64,000 bases of DNA, from assembly GCF_024435355.1 (NCBI RefSeq), contig NZ_JAMJWG010000006.1, positions 62,001 to 126,000 of the forward strand. Reading direction: 5' to 3'. This stretch comes from Streptomyces odontomachi (lineage in GTDB: Bacteria > Actinomycetota > Actinomycetes > Streptomycetales > Streptomycetaceae). The translations under genes were made by a program, and so were the position numbers. The notes beneath the pieces are model-generated. The model was not told the origin of the DNA. It did no database searches and saw only the letters and a list, made by a program, of their open reading frames with translations. Positions 1 through 7,448 of this stretch are shown one piece after another. Position 1 is the stretch's first letter. Every line of letters begins with the position of its first letter.

Positions 1-2044
1 CGGCCAGTCGCAGCGCCTCCCGCAGGAACGCCTCGGCGTCCGGCAGCCGGCCGCGCCTGCGGTGCACGAAGCCGACGAAGGCGTGCGCGAGGGCGAGGTG
101 GCCACCGCTCCAGCCCGCGCTCTCGTAGGCGCGCAGGGCCTCGGTGAACAGGCTCTCGGCGCGGTCGAGCCGGTCGGCGAAGAGATACGAGCTGCCGAGC
201 ATGGTGAGCAGCTCGAAGCCCCATTCGGTGTCGGTCCAGCCGAGGCCGGGTGCCAGACGGCCGTTGACCAGCGCGCGGTCGCAGAGTTCGACGACCTCTT
301 CGGCGTTCTCGCCGCGTTTCGTCGCGTCGAAGGCGCGCAGGATCAGCAGCGCACGCTCGGCGTTGTCGCGGCCGGTGAGCGGTCCGGCGAGCGCGGCGAG
401 CCGCTCGGAGCGATGGTCGGCACCGTCCTCGACACCGGCGTGGATGCTCTCCCACATGTAGTGCACGGCCTGCAACCGCAGGCGCGCCGGGCCGGGTGGC
501 AACCGGGCCGCCTCGGCGTCGACGGCGGCGACCGCCTCCTCCAGCTGGCCGTTGTGGACCAGTGCCTGGGACAGCCGGCACACCGCGTCCACCCGCAGAT
601 CGCCGTCGAGCCCCGGACTCGTGAGCGCGTCCTGGAGGTGGCCGATGGTGGTGGCGGGCGAGGTGAGCAGGGTGGCGCAGCCCAACTCGTAGCGCACCTG
701 GGCGTGCGCACCGGGCCGCGGCGGTTCGCTCAGGGCGCGCTCCAGGCAGCGGCGTGCCGCGTCGGGGGCGCCCACCGCGAGGTGTTCCCGTGCGGCCTCG
801 CGCAGTTGCTCGACGAGTTCGGGGTCGTCGTCGGGGTGCACCTCCAGCAGGTGCCCGGAGGCCGCGGCGGCGCCCCGGCCGGTTTCGGTGAGGGCCCAGG
901 CCGCCTGGCCGTGCAGCGCGGTGCGCAGCGCCGGCGGGATGGAGCGGTAGACGGCGCTGGCGATCAGAGGGTGGACGAACTCGAGCTCGTCGGGGCCCAG
1001 CCGGGAGCCGGACGTGTCCGGGCCCGGTCTCAGGATGCGGGCCGTGCACAGCCGTTCGGCGCAGCGTCTGGCCTCTTCGGCGCCCATGCCGGCCAGGGTC
1101 GCGGCGAGGTCCAGGGAGATCTCGGTGCCGAGCACGGCGGCGGCCCGGGCGAAGCGGGTGACATCGGTGCCGAGCCCTTCGAGCCGGGCGACGAGGCCGC
1201 GGCCACGGGAGGTGCGTCCCAACGCCCGCAGCTCGTTCGCCGCCGCCTCCACCGGCTCCAGCTCGCAGTCCTGCACCTTGGCGAGGAGTTCCACCGCCTC
1301 GTACGGGTTGCCGCCGGTGACGGCCCACACCTCACGGCAGAACGGGGCGTCGGCGTGCTCGCCCAGGCTGGCACGGGTCAGCTCGGCGGTCGCCTCGGGG
1401 GTGAGGGCGCGCAGGGTGGCGGTGGGGCGGGCGGCGGCTCCGACACGCTCGAGGAGGGTGGTGCCGCGGGCGGTGGCCTCGCCGGGGCGGTGCGCGACGG
1501 CCACGAGAACCGGCAGGGCGTCCAGGCGTTCGGCGAACGCGGCGAGCCACTGGAGGGACTCCAGGTCGGCCCAGTGCGCGTCGTCGATGAGCAGTACCAG
1601 CGGCCAGGTCAGCGTGGCGAGCCGGCCGACCGCGACGACCAGGCCCTCGCAGACGGCCTGCGGGTCGGGCTGCCGCTCGCCCGGCTCGGCGATGCCCAGC
1701 GCGGGCCCGGCGATCTCGAACCAGTCGCCGAAGCACTCGCGCGCCTCGAACGTGTCGAGTGCCAGCAGGGCGGGGGTCAGCAACTGCCGTACGACGTGGA
1801 AGGGTACGGAGGTGACGGTCTCGCCGCCGCGCGCGCTCCACACCGTGCACCGGCCTTCGGCCGTCCGGCGCACCGCGGACAGCAGCGCGGTCTTGCCGAT
1901 GCCGGCCTCACCGCGGTAGACGAGCAGGCTGCCGGGGCCGTGGCGGTCCGCGCGGAGCCGGTCGACGGCGTCGGTGGCCTCGGCCAGTTCGACATCGCGC
2001 TCGAACAGCGTCGCTAAGGCGCCCTCCTGCCGGCCCTGTGTCAT
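1..2044 (-). CDS. LuxR-family type ATP-binding regulator (LAL-like), 3' end outside window
   Basis: The minus-strand frame starts at an ATG at 2044, preceded by a GGAGGG ribosome binding site, and stays open to the window edge (681 codons). An N-terminal AAA/NTPase module has Walker A GEAGIGKT at residues 45-52 and a Walker B of the form LVLLIDDAHW near residue 150. The following alpha-helical, Ala/Leu/Arg-rich stretch resembles the TPR-like region of large ATP-binding LuxR (LAL/MalT-like) activators. In that family a C-terminal LuxR helix-turn-helix follows; here it would lie outside the window, so the DNA-binding role is inferred. A long antisense reading frame over the same DNA is judged a GC-rich shadow. 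Confidence 0.8.
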   Translation of the reverse strand, partial: MTQGRQEGALATLFERDVELAEATDAVDRLRADRHGPGSLLVYRGEAGIGKTALLSAVRRTAEGRCTVWSARGGETVTSVPFHVVRQLLTPALLALDTFEARECFGDWFEIAGPALGIAEPGERQPDPQAVCEGLVVAVGRLATLTWPLVLLIDDAHWADLESLQWLAAFAERLDALPVLVAVAHRPGEATARGTTLLERVGAAARPTATLRALTPEATAELTRASLGEHADAPFCREVWAVTGGNPYEAVELLAKVQDCELEPVEAAANELRALGRTSRGRGLVARLEGLGTDVTRFARAAAVLGTEISLDLAATLAGMGAEEARRCAERLCTARILRPGPDTSGSRLGPDELEFVHPLIASAVYRSIPPALRTALHGQAAWALTETGRGAAAASGHLLEVHPDDDPELVEQLREAAREHLAVGAPDAARRCLERALSEPPRPGAHAQVRYELGCATLLTSPATTIGHLQDALTSPGLDGDLRVDAVCRLSQALVHNGQLEEAVAAVDAEAARLPPGPARLRLQAVHYMWESIHAGVEDGADHRSERLAALAGPLTGRDNAERALLILRAFDATKRGENAEEVVELCDRALVNGRLAPGLGWTDTEWGFELLTMLGSSYLFADRLDRAESLFTEALRAYESAGWSGGHLALAHAFVGFVHRRRGRLPDAEAFLREALRLA

Positions 2045-2294
2045 CCCAGTCCCTCCCCAAGGCCCGTCAGCACACGTGAACACACCATGAGACTAGCCCG
2101 GCACGGGACGTGGCGGCGGACCGCGAGACGTGATGCGGCCGGTGTGCACGAACCGCGGACATGGGCGCATAGGGGGTGGTAGGAGCAACGTGCCGCCCCT
2201 CCCGGTGTCTCCGACTCGCTGCCGGGCGGCCGGGCACCCCGTTCTTTCTGCCCCCTCTCATAGCGTTTTCACTCAGGTCTCTTAGTGTGGCGTC

Positions 2295-3263
2295 ATGACT
2301 CAGGCAACTCCTCCCGGCTGGTATCCGGACCCCGGGCAGACTAGTGACGGACCGCGCGCCGAGCGCTGGTGGAACGGCAGTGCCTGGACGGACCAGGTCC
2401 GCCCGGCCCAGGTGGCGGGCCCGTACGCGCCGCCCGCGTATCCGGCGGGCGCCCCGATGATGCCGCCCGGAGCTCCGGGCGCCGCGCGGCGCGGACCACG
2501 CACGGCGATCGCGGCGGTGGTGGCGGTCGTGGTGCTGGCGTGCATAGGCGGTGGTGTGTACGCGCTCACCGGCAACGACAAGGCCGGCGAGTCGTCCGCG
2601 CCGAAGCCGGAGACCTCCCACAACGGCGGCGGCCTCCCGCACGGTCCCGGGGGATCCGGTGGATCCGGCGGATCCGGGGAGCCCGACACCCCGCAGAGCC
2701 CCGGCCCGCAGGTGGAGGACGGCTATGCCGTCGACATGGCGAGCGGCATCAGCCTGCCGGTACCGGACGGCTGGAAGGGCCAGTCGGGCACCATCGGAGC
2801 CCAGCTGACCATCGGCGACTACAAGTGCCCGGGCGACACGTCGCAGAAGTGCTCGCGCGGCGGTGTCTCTTCGGCGCCGGCGGCCGCCCTGAAGCTGTCC
2901 GAGACGACGGCGAAGGCGGCAGCCAAGGCGGACATCTCGAAGAACGCCGAGCAGTCGTACGGCGGCAGCGTCTACGGCGAGATCTCCTCGCACGACGAAC
3001 TCGCCTCGAAGGCCGTGGACGTGGCGGGCCAGAAGGGCTACCTGGTGCGCTGGAAGGTCGTCACCAGCAAGGGCGACGACGGCTACGTCGAGTCGCTGGC
3101 GTTCCCGTCACCGGCCGACTCCAGCATGCTGGTGGTGGTCCGGTTCGGCTTCGACGTGAACGCCAAGGCGCCGAAGGTGTCCGAGATGGACACCATCACC
3201 AAGGGCATCAAGTCCGCTGGCACCGCCGGCGGCGGCGCGGGCGGCTCCGGCAAACAGGTCTGA
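2295..3263 (+). CDS. DUF2510 domain membrane-anchored protein
   Basis: This 322-aa protein begins with a DUF2510 module (GWYPDP at residues 8-13, paired Trp residues near 25-31). A Pro/Ala-rich stretch follows, then one transmembrane segment at about residues 71-92 and a Gly/Ser linker (GGSGGSGGSG, around 120). The C-terminal domain of about 190 residues is predicted extracytoplasmic and has no recognised family. DUF2510 usually sits at the cytoplasmic N-terminus of actinobacterial membrane proteins; its function is not established. The gene is divergent from the ATP-binding regulator and followed closely by a terminator hairpin. The RBS before the ATG is weak. No function is assigned. Confidence 0.85.
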   Translation: MTQATPPGWYPDPGQTSDGPRAERWWNGSAWTDQVRPAQVAGPYAPPAYPAGAPMMPPGAPGAARRGPRTAIAAVVAVVVLACIGGGVYALTGNDKAGESSAPKPETSHNGGGLPHGPGGSGGSGGSGEPDTPQSPGPQVEDGYAVDMASGISLPVPDGWKGQSGTIGAQLTIGDYKCPGDTSQKCSRGGVSSAPAAALKLSETTAKAAAKADISKNAEQSYGGSVYGEISSHDELASKAVDVAGQKGYLVRWKVVTSKGDDGYVESLAFPSPADSSMLVVVRFGFDVNAKAPKVSEMDTITKGIKSAGTAGGGAGGSGKQV

Positions 3264-3276
3264 CCCCACACCTGAA

Positions 3277-3296
3277 GGGGCGCCTCCGGGCGCCCC
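3277..3296 (+). terminator. Intrinsic terminator hairpin after DUF2510 gene
   Basis: A perfect 8-bp stem GGGGCGCC/GGCGCCCC with a TCCG loop begins 14 bases after the DUF2510 stop codon. There is no U run, as is common for Streptomyces terminators. Confidence 0.6.
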
Positions 3297-3445
3297 GCAA
3301 AGGGGCGCGGGGAGCTGCGCGACAAGCCACGACGCAACCGCAAGATCGCCGCTACTCCAGGGGGCACCCCGCGAAGGGGCGCGAGGAACTGCGCGACCGA
3401 CCACAACGAAACGGCCGGATCGCCACTACCGCAGGGAACACCCCG
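3294..3445. repeat. Two tandem copies of a Streptomyces-type intergenic repeat
   Basis: Two diverged units of about 76 bases lie head to tail (about 3294-3370 and 3369-3445). Each has the order CCGCRAAGGGGCGCG, a GGARCTGCGCGAC core, a CGAC/ACAACG segment and a tail ending in GCACCCCG or ACACCCCG. I recall this kind of short intergenic element as common in Streptomyces genomes; copy number cannot be checked here. The rest of the gap (3446-3592) contains only a CCCCCCGGGGGG palindrome and a CAGGCCC/GGGCCTG hairpin with a GAAA loop at 3499-3516, possibly the end of the convergent gene's transcript. Confidence 0.6.
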
Positions 3446-3592
3446 AACCGCACCCCCACAAACCGCCGACAACCCGCGGCGCGTACCCCCCGGGGGGACA
3501 GGCCCGAAAGGGCCTGAAAACCAGCCGGACCGCCGGGTCAGCAGGGGGCACCCCAGGCCCATCAGCAGGTCGACCAGGACGCCAGCCCTGGA

Positions 3593-4837
3593 TCACCCAA
3601 ACCCGCGGGAGTCCTGCTTGAGCGCCGTGTCCACCGTCAGCGCCGTCGCCACGACCAGGCTGAGCAGCGGCTCGGGCAGCTGGAAGTGGATCTGTAGGAC
3701 GTAGTTGTCCGCGGTGGTGAACATCGTCTTGGCCAGGCCCTCCCAGGTCTTGGTGATCCGGGCGACCTCGGTTTCGGCGTGGTCGACGATCGCGAAGTTC
3801 CAGGCCCGCCAGTTCTCGGCCTTGATCGCGCCGAGTTGCTGACCGTTCGCGTTGATCGCGAAGTTGATCTTCCCGATGGCGTTCTGCTGCACGATCTCGC
3901 CGACCGGGGAGCCGTCCGGGCGCTCCACGATCACCCGGGACTTCACGAACTTCGCGGGCCGCGTCAGGACCAGCTGCGGCTGCCCGTACGCATCGCGGAT
4001 CTCCAGGCGGTGGGTCATGAACTGGTCGACGCTGGAGAGGAAGCGCACCGCCTTCTTCAGCGCGGTCTGCCCCACCTCGGTGACCGAGCCGATGGTGTTG
4101 CCGTTCTGGTCGAAGACGCTGTACTCGTTGGTCAGCTCGATCAGCTTGGCCTTCTGGTTGACCACCAGCACCGGCTCGGTGAAGAGCGAGCCGCCACCGG
4201 GGCCCGACGGTGCCACGCCGGCCTGGCCCTGCACCTGCCGCTGCACCCGCTCGGCGTCCCGCGCCGCCCCGGCCGCCTGCCCTGGCTGCTGCCCGAACGG
4301 CTGACCTGCCTGCTGCTGCGGGTGCGGCTGCCCCTGCTGCTGCCCGGGGTGGCCGAACTGCGGCTGGCCACCGGGTTGCTGCGCACCCCCACCGAACTGC
4401 TGCTGCCCGGGCTGCTGGGCCTGCTGCTGCCCGAACTGCTGCTGCCCTGCCTGCTGCCCGAACTGCTGCTGTTGCTGTGCGTGCTGCTGTTGCTGTGCGT
4501 GCTGCTGGTTGAACTGCGGCTGCTGTGACTGCTGTGCGTGCTGCTGGCCGGCCTGCGGCTGTTGGGCCTGTTGCTGCCCGAACTGCTGCTGTCCCCCTTG
4601 CTGACCGAACTGCTGGGGGGAGCCCTGTGCCTGCTGCGCCTGAGGGGCCTGCTGCGCCTGAGGGGCCTGCTGCGCTTGAGGGGCCTGCTGGGCCTGAGCC
4701 TGCTGGCCGGCCTGGGCCCCCTGCTGGCCGGCGTGGGTGTGCTCGGTCCACTGGGAGCCGTCCCACCAGCGCAGCAACTGGGGTGTGCCGTGGGGGTCCG
4801 CATACCAGCCGGGTGGCACGTTCGATTGCGTCGTCAC
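3593..4837 (-). CDS. DUF2510 / phospholipid scramblase-related (LURP-one-like) protein
   Basis: This 414-aa protein has three parts. An N-terminal DUF2510 module (GWYADP, paired Trp) covers residues 10-33. A very Gln-rich low-complexity linker runs from about 35 to 200. The C-terminal domain (about 215-405) contains VLVVNQKAKLIELTNEYSVF, DQNGN, VERPDGSPVGEI and a final hydrophobic stretch, matching the beta-barrel scramblase/LURP-one-related superfamily. Family members bind lipid or act at membranes; the bacterial role is unclear. The ATG at 4837 is the natural start because DUF2510 begins there. The gene is convergent with the upstream DUF2510 gene. Confidence 0.85.
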   Translation of the reverse strand: MTTQSNVPPGWYADPHGTPQLLRWWDGSQWTEHTHAGQQGAQAGQQAQAQQAPQAQQAPQAQQAPQAQQAQGSPQQFGQQGGQQQFGQQQAQQPQAGQQHAQQSQQPQFNQQHAQQQQHAQQQQQFGQQAGQQQFGQQQAQQPGQQQFGGGAQQPGGQPQFGHPGQQQGQPHPQQQAGQPFGQQPGQAAGAARDAERVQRQVQGQAGVAPSGPGGGSLFTEPVLVVNQKAKLIELTNEYSVFDQNGNTIGSVTEVGQTALKKAVRFLSSVDQFMTHRLEIRDAYGQPQLVLTRPAKFVKSRVIVERPDGSPVGEIVQQNAIGKINFAINANGQQLGAIKAENWRAWNFAIVDHAETEVARITKTWEGLAKTMFTTADNYVLQIHFQLPEPLLSLVVATALTVDTALKQDSRGFG

Positions 4838-4857
4838 CCAAGCACACTATGCGGATG

Positions 4858-4901
4858 GCCCCGGTGTGATCCAGCCCATGTGACGTGGACCTCACCGGGG
4901 C
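4858..4901 (-). terminator. Possible terminator of the GH87 gene
   Basis: A perfect 9-bp inverted repeat GCCCCGGTG/CACCGGGGC with a 26-base loop lies between the GH87 stop (4994) and the scramblase-like gene start (4837), both on the minus strand. The long loop makes this a tentative call. Confidence 0.35.
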
Positions 4902-4993
4902 CGGGCGGCCGGCCCGGCGCTGCGGCGCGGCCGGAGCGGGCAGCCGTACGCACGGGCGGATCACGGCCTGAGCCCGTGCGCTGCTGCTGCGGG

Positions 4994-7171
4994 TCAGTTC
5001 AGGTAGGCCTCCACCTCGCTGAGCTGGGCGGCCGGCCACCCCGTGTTGGCGGTGACGTTCAGCTTCAGGTAGCGCAGGTTCGTGCCGCTGGGCAGGTCCA
5101 CCGCCACCGTGTTGCCGGATGCCGGGTCGAAGCGGTAGTCGTGCGAGGCGACCACCGTCGAGTAGGCCGAGCCGTCCGTGCTGCCGAGTACGGACAGGGT
5201 CTGCGTGCGTGCGGCCCAGGCCGAGGCCGGCGGCAGCTTCAGTACCACCCGGCGGGCGGCCTGGGCCGAGCCGAGGTCGACGGTCAGGGCCTGCGGGAAG
5301 GCGCTGTTGGTGGACTCCCAGTAGGTGTTCGCGTCACCGTCGACGGCCTTGCCGGGCGTGTAGACGTCCGCGGAGCCGGTGGCGGTGGCGGGCCGGCCCT
5401 TGGCGAGGTTGCGGGTGGGGTCGGGGTCCGAGTTGCCCTCGCCCGGCTGCGGCCAGGTCGAGCAGTCGGACCAGAGGCTGTCCCAGCCGGAGTTGCCGCC
5501 GCCGTCGGTGAGCGTGAAGGTGCCGGAGCCGTTCGGATACGGGCAGTTGTAGACGCCGGCCGAGCCCACCCCGGTGGCCTGGACGTTGCTGAACTTCGCG
5601 GCGCCCTGGGCCTCGGCCTGGACGACGACCGTGCCGACCTTGTCGACCGTGGCGCCGTCGACGGTGGTGTTCTTGGCCGCGTACCCGTTGCCGCTGCCGG
5701 AGACGAACTCGAAGGCGCTGTACGGGCTGTCGGTGATCGTGGTGTCGGTGATGTTGACGTTCGCCTCGATGGCGCTGTCGTAGGAGTCGACGCGGATCGC
5801 GCCCATCGGGTGCTGCCAGTTGGGGTTGATGGCCCCGGTGCGCACCAGGGTGTTGCCGGAGACGGTGATGGTGCCGGCGAGCGGGGAGAACGGGTCGGCG
5901 AACTTCTGGTTGGAGATCGCGATGCCGCTGCCGAGGGCGTTGGTGTCCTGCACCAGGTTGCCCTTGACGGTGATGTCCCGGCCGCCGTAGATCGCGATGC
6001 CGTTGGCCAGGTTGGGCTGCGAGATGGTGTTGTTCTCGAAGCTGCTGCCGGTGTCGGCGGCGTACAGCGACCACATGGCGAGGGAGTCGTCGCCCTGGTT
6101 GCGCAGGAAGTTGTTGCGGACGACGACGCCCTTGGCGTTGCCGTTGAGGTTCAGGCCGTCGGCGGTGGTGTCGAGGATCCGGTTGTTCTCGACGACCAGG
6201 TCGTCGTTGTTGTTCATCAGCCACAGGCCGACCTTGACGTGCTGGATCCACATGCCGGAGACCGAAGAGTTCGGGCCGAGCGTGCCGTTGACGAAGTTGT
6301 CCGGGCTGGAGTCGACGCGCTCGGTGACCTCACCGATGACGGCGAAGTCCTGGATGTGGACGTTCCCCGAGGAGCTCATCTGGTCGATGAAGTGCGAGGA
6401 GTGCACGATCGAGTACCAGTTGCCGGCGCCCTTGAGGGTGACGTTGGCGACGTTCTGTAGTGCGGAGCCCACCTTGTACTCGCCCGGCGGGATCCACACC
6501 GTGCCGCCCTGGGCGGCGGATATGGCGGAGTTGAAGGCCTGGGTGGAGTCGGCCTGGCCGGTCGGGTCGGCGCCCTTGTCGACCACGGAGACCGCGCCCG
6601 AGGGGGCCTGGCCGGCGGCAGCGACCTGCTCGAAGTCGGCCACGTCGACGGTGACCGTGCCGGACGCCTTGAGCGCGACCTTGTCGCCCGCCTTGAGGCT
6701 CTGCCCGAGCAGCACCCGGGTGTTGTCGAAGAGGTGGTGGGTCTTCGAGCCGACGATCCACGACGTGTCGACGTAGGAGTACTTGGAGGTGAGGGCGAGC
6801 GTCTTGCCGGTCTGCTGGCCGTTGACGTACACGGCGAGGGTGCCCGTCTGCCCGTCGGGCACGTTGTACGCGACGTTCACCGCGTTGGCGGCCGACGGCA
6901 CGGTGAACTCGACCTGCTGGCCGGCGCCCAGCTTCACCGCCTGGCGACCCGAGGCCTCGGAGGCGACGGTGCCCTGGGTGTAGTCGGGGCCGATCTTCTG
7001 GCCGTCGGTGGTGGCCGATTCCGCCTCCACCGAGGTGAAGGGCAGGCTCGCGCCCACGGTGGCTGCCGCCTGGGCCGTGGGAGCGAGGGCACTGAGCATG
7101 CCGCTGGCCAGCGCTACGGCCGCGGCAGCCGCCGTCCAGCGTGGGGCGATGCGCCGAGCTGTGCTCTGCAT
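4994..7171 (-). CDS. Secreted GH87-type alpha-1,3-glucanase (mycodextranase-like)
   Basis: This 725-aa secreted protein has a signal peptide to about residue 35 (hydrophobic run, then TAQAA). An N-terminal CBM35-like beta-sandwich follows (about 40-185). A right-handed parallel beta-helix covers about 195-560, with a strand DKGADPTGQADSTQAFNSAI typical of pectate-lyase-like helices, and repeated N-N-xI and VENN turns with clustered Asp residues. A C-terminal F5/8 type C (CBM32-like) domain sits at about 595-725. This order is known for actinobacterial alpha-1,3-glucanases of GH87, which cleave alpha-1,3-glucan outside the cell. The ATG at 7171 is chosen because the signal peptide starts there; the frame extends upstream only through repeat DNA. 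It follows aglA on the same strand. A different beta-helix specificity remains possible. Confidence 0.75.
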   Translation of the reverse strand: MQSTARRIAPRWTAAAAAVALASGMLSALAPTAQAAATVGASLPFTSVEAESATTDGQKIGPDYTQGTVASEASGRQAVKLGAGQQVEFTVPSAANAVNVAYNVPDGQTGTLAVYVNGQQTGKTLALTSKYSYVDTSWIVGSKTHHLFDNTRVLLGQSLKAGDKVALKASGTVTVDVADFEQVAAAGQAPSGAVSVVDKGADPTGQADSTQAFNSAISAAQGGTVWIPPGEYKVGSALQNVANVTLKGAGNWYSIVHSSHFIDQMSSSGNVHIQDFAVIGEVTERVDSSPDNFVNGTLGPNSSVSGMWIQHVKVGLWLMNNNDDLVVENNRILDTTADGLNLNGNAKGVVVRNNFLRNQGDDSLAMWSLYAADTGSSFENNTISQPNLANGIAIYGGRDITVKGNLVQDTNALGSGIAISNQKFADPFSPLAGTITVSGNTLVRTGAINPNWQHPMGAIRVDSYDSAIEANVNITDTTITDSPYSAFEFVSGSGNGYAAKNTTVDGATVDKVGTVVVQAEAQGAAKFSNVQATGVGSAGVYNCPYPNGSGTFTLTDGGGNSGWDSLWSDCSTWPQPGEGNSDPDPTRNLAKGRPATATGSADVYTPGKAVDGDANTYWESTNSAFPQALTVDLGSAQAARRVVLKLPPASAWAARTQTLSVLGSTDGSAYSTVVASHDYRFDPASGNTVAVDLPSGTNLRYLKLNVTANTGWPAAQLSEVEAYLN

Positions 7172-7280
7172 GACTCTTCCCTTTCGTTGGGGGGATAGGG
7201 GTTCGTCGGGGGGATGCTTAGTTCGCTGTCGAACACTTGTCGGCCCGGCGCCCCCGCCCAGCGAGTGAGCCGAAGGGCGC

Positions 7281-7355
7281 GCCGGTGTCGAGACCCCAAC
7301 CGCGCGGAGCGCCCGACGAAGGAGGGTCGAGCACGGTTGGGGTCTCGACACCGGC
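7281..7355. repeat. 21-bp perfect inverted repeat (large stem-loop)
   Basis: The arms 7281-7301 and 7335-7355 are exact reverse complements over 21 bases (the left arm begins GCCGGTGTCGAG, the right arm ends CTCGACACCGGC), separated by a 33-base loop. The element lies between aglA and the GH87 gene. It could be a terminator, an mRNA processing element or a non-autonomous mobile remnant. Confidence 0.85.
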
Positions 7356-7441
7356 TGAGGCGCCCGGAGGCGAACCGAGCTCTAAAAAAGAGGCGCTCGA
7401 CACCGGCTGAGGCGCCCGGAGGCGAACCGAGCTCTAAAAAA
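7344..7441. repeat. Two tandem 46-bp direct repeats ending in A6-7
   Basis: Copies 7344-7389 and 7396-7441 are identical over 46 bases at a 52-base period. Each begins CTCGACACCGGCTGAGG, continues GCGCCCGGAGGCGAACC and ends GAGCTCTAAAAAA. The first copy shares its left 12 bases with the right arm of the neighbouring inverted repeat. The A-runs are unusual in this GC-rich DNA. Confidence 0.85.
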
Positions 7442-7448
7442 AGGGGGC

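Noticed and set aside
62..2017. A 651-codon plus-strand open frame
   Set aside because: It lies exactly antisense to the ATP-binding regulator, which has Walker A/B motifs and a good RBS. The plus frame has low-complexity Gly/Ala/Arg composition and no domain.
4538..6460. A 640-codon plus-strand frame across the scramblase and GH87 genes
   Set aside because: It is antisense to two genes with clear domains and consists of Val/Gly/Asp/Arg shadow composition.
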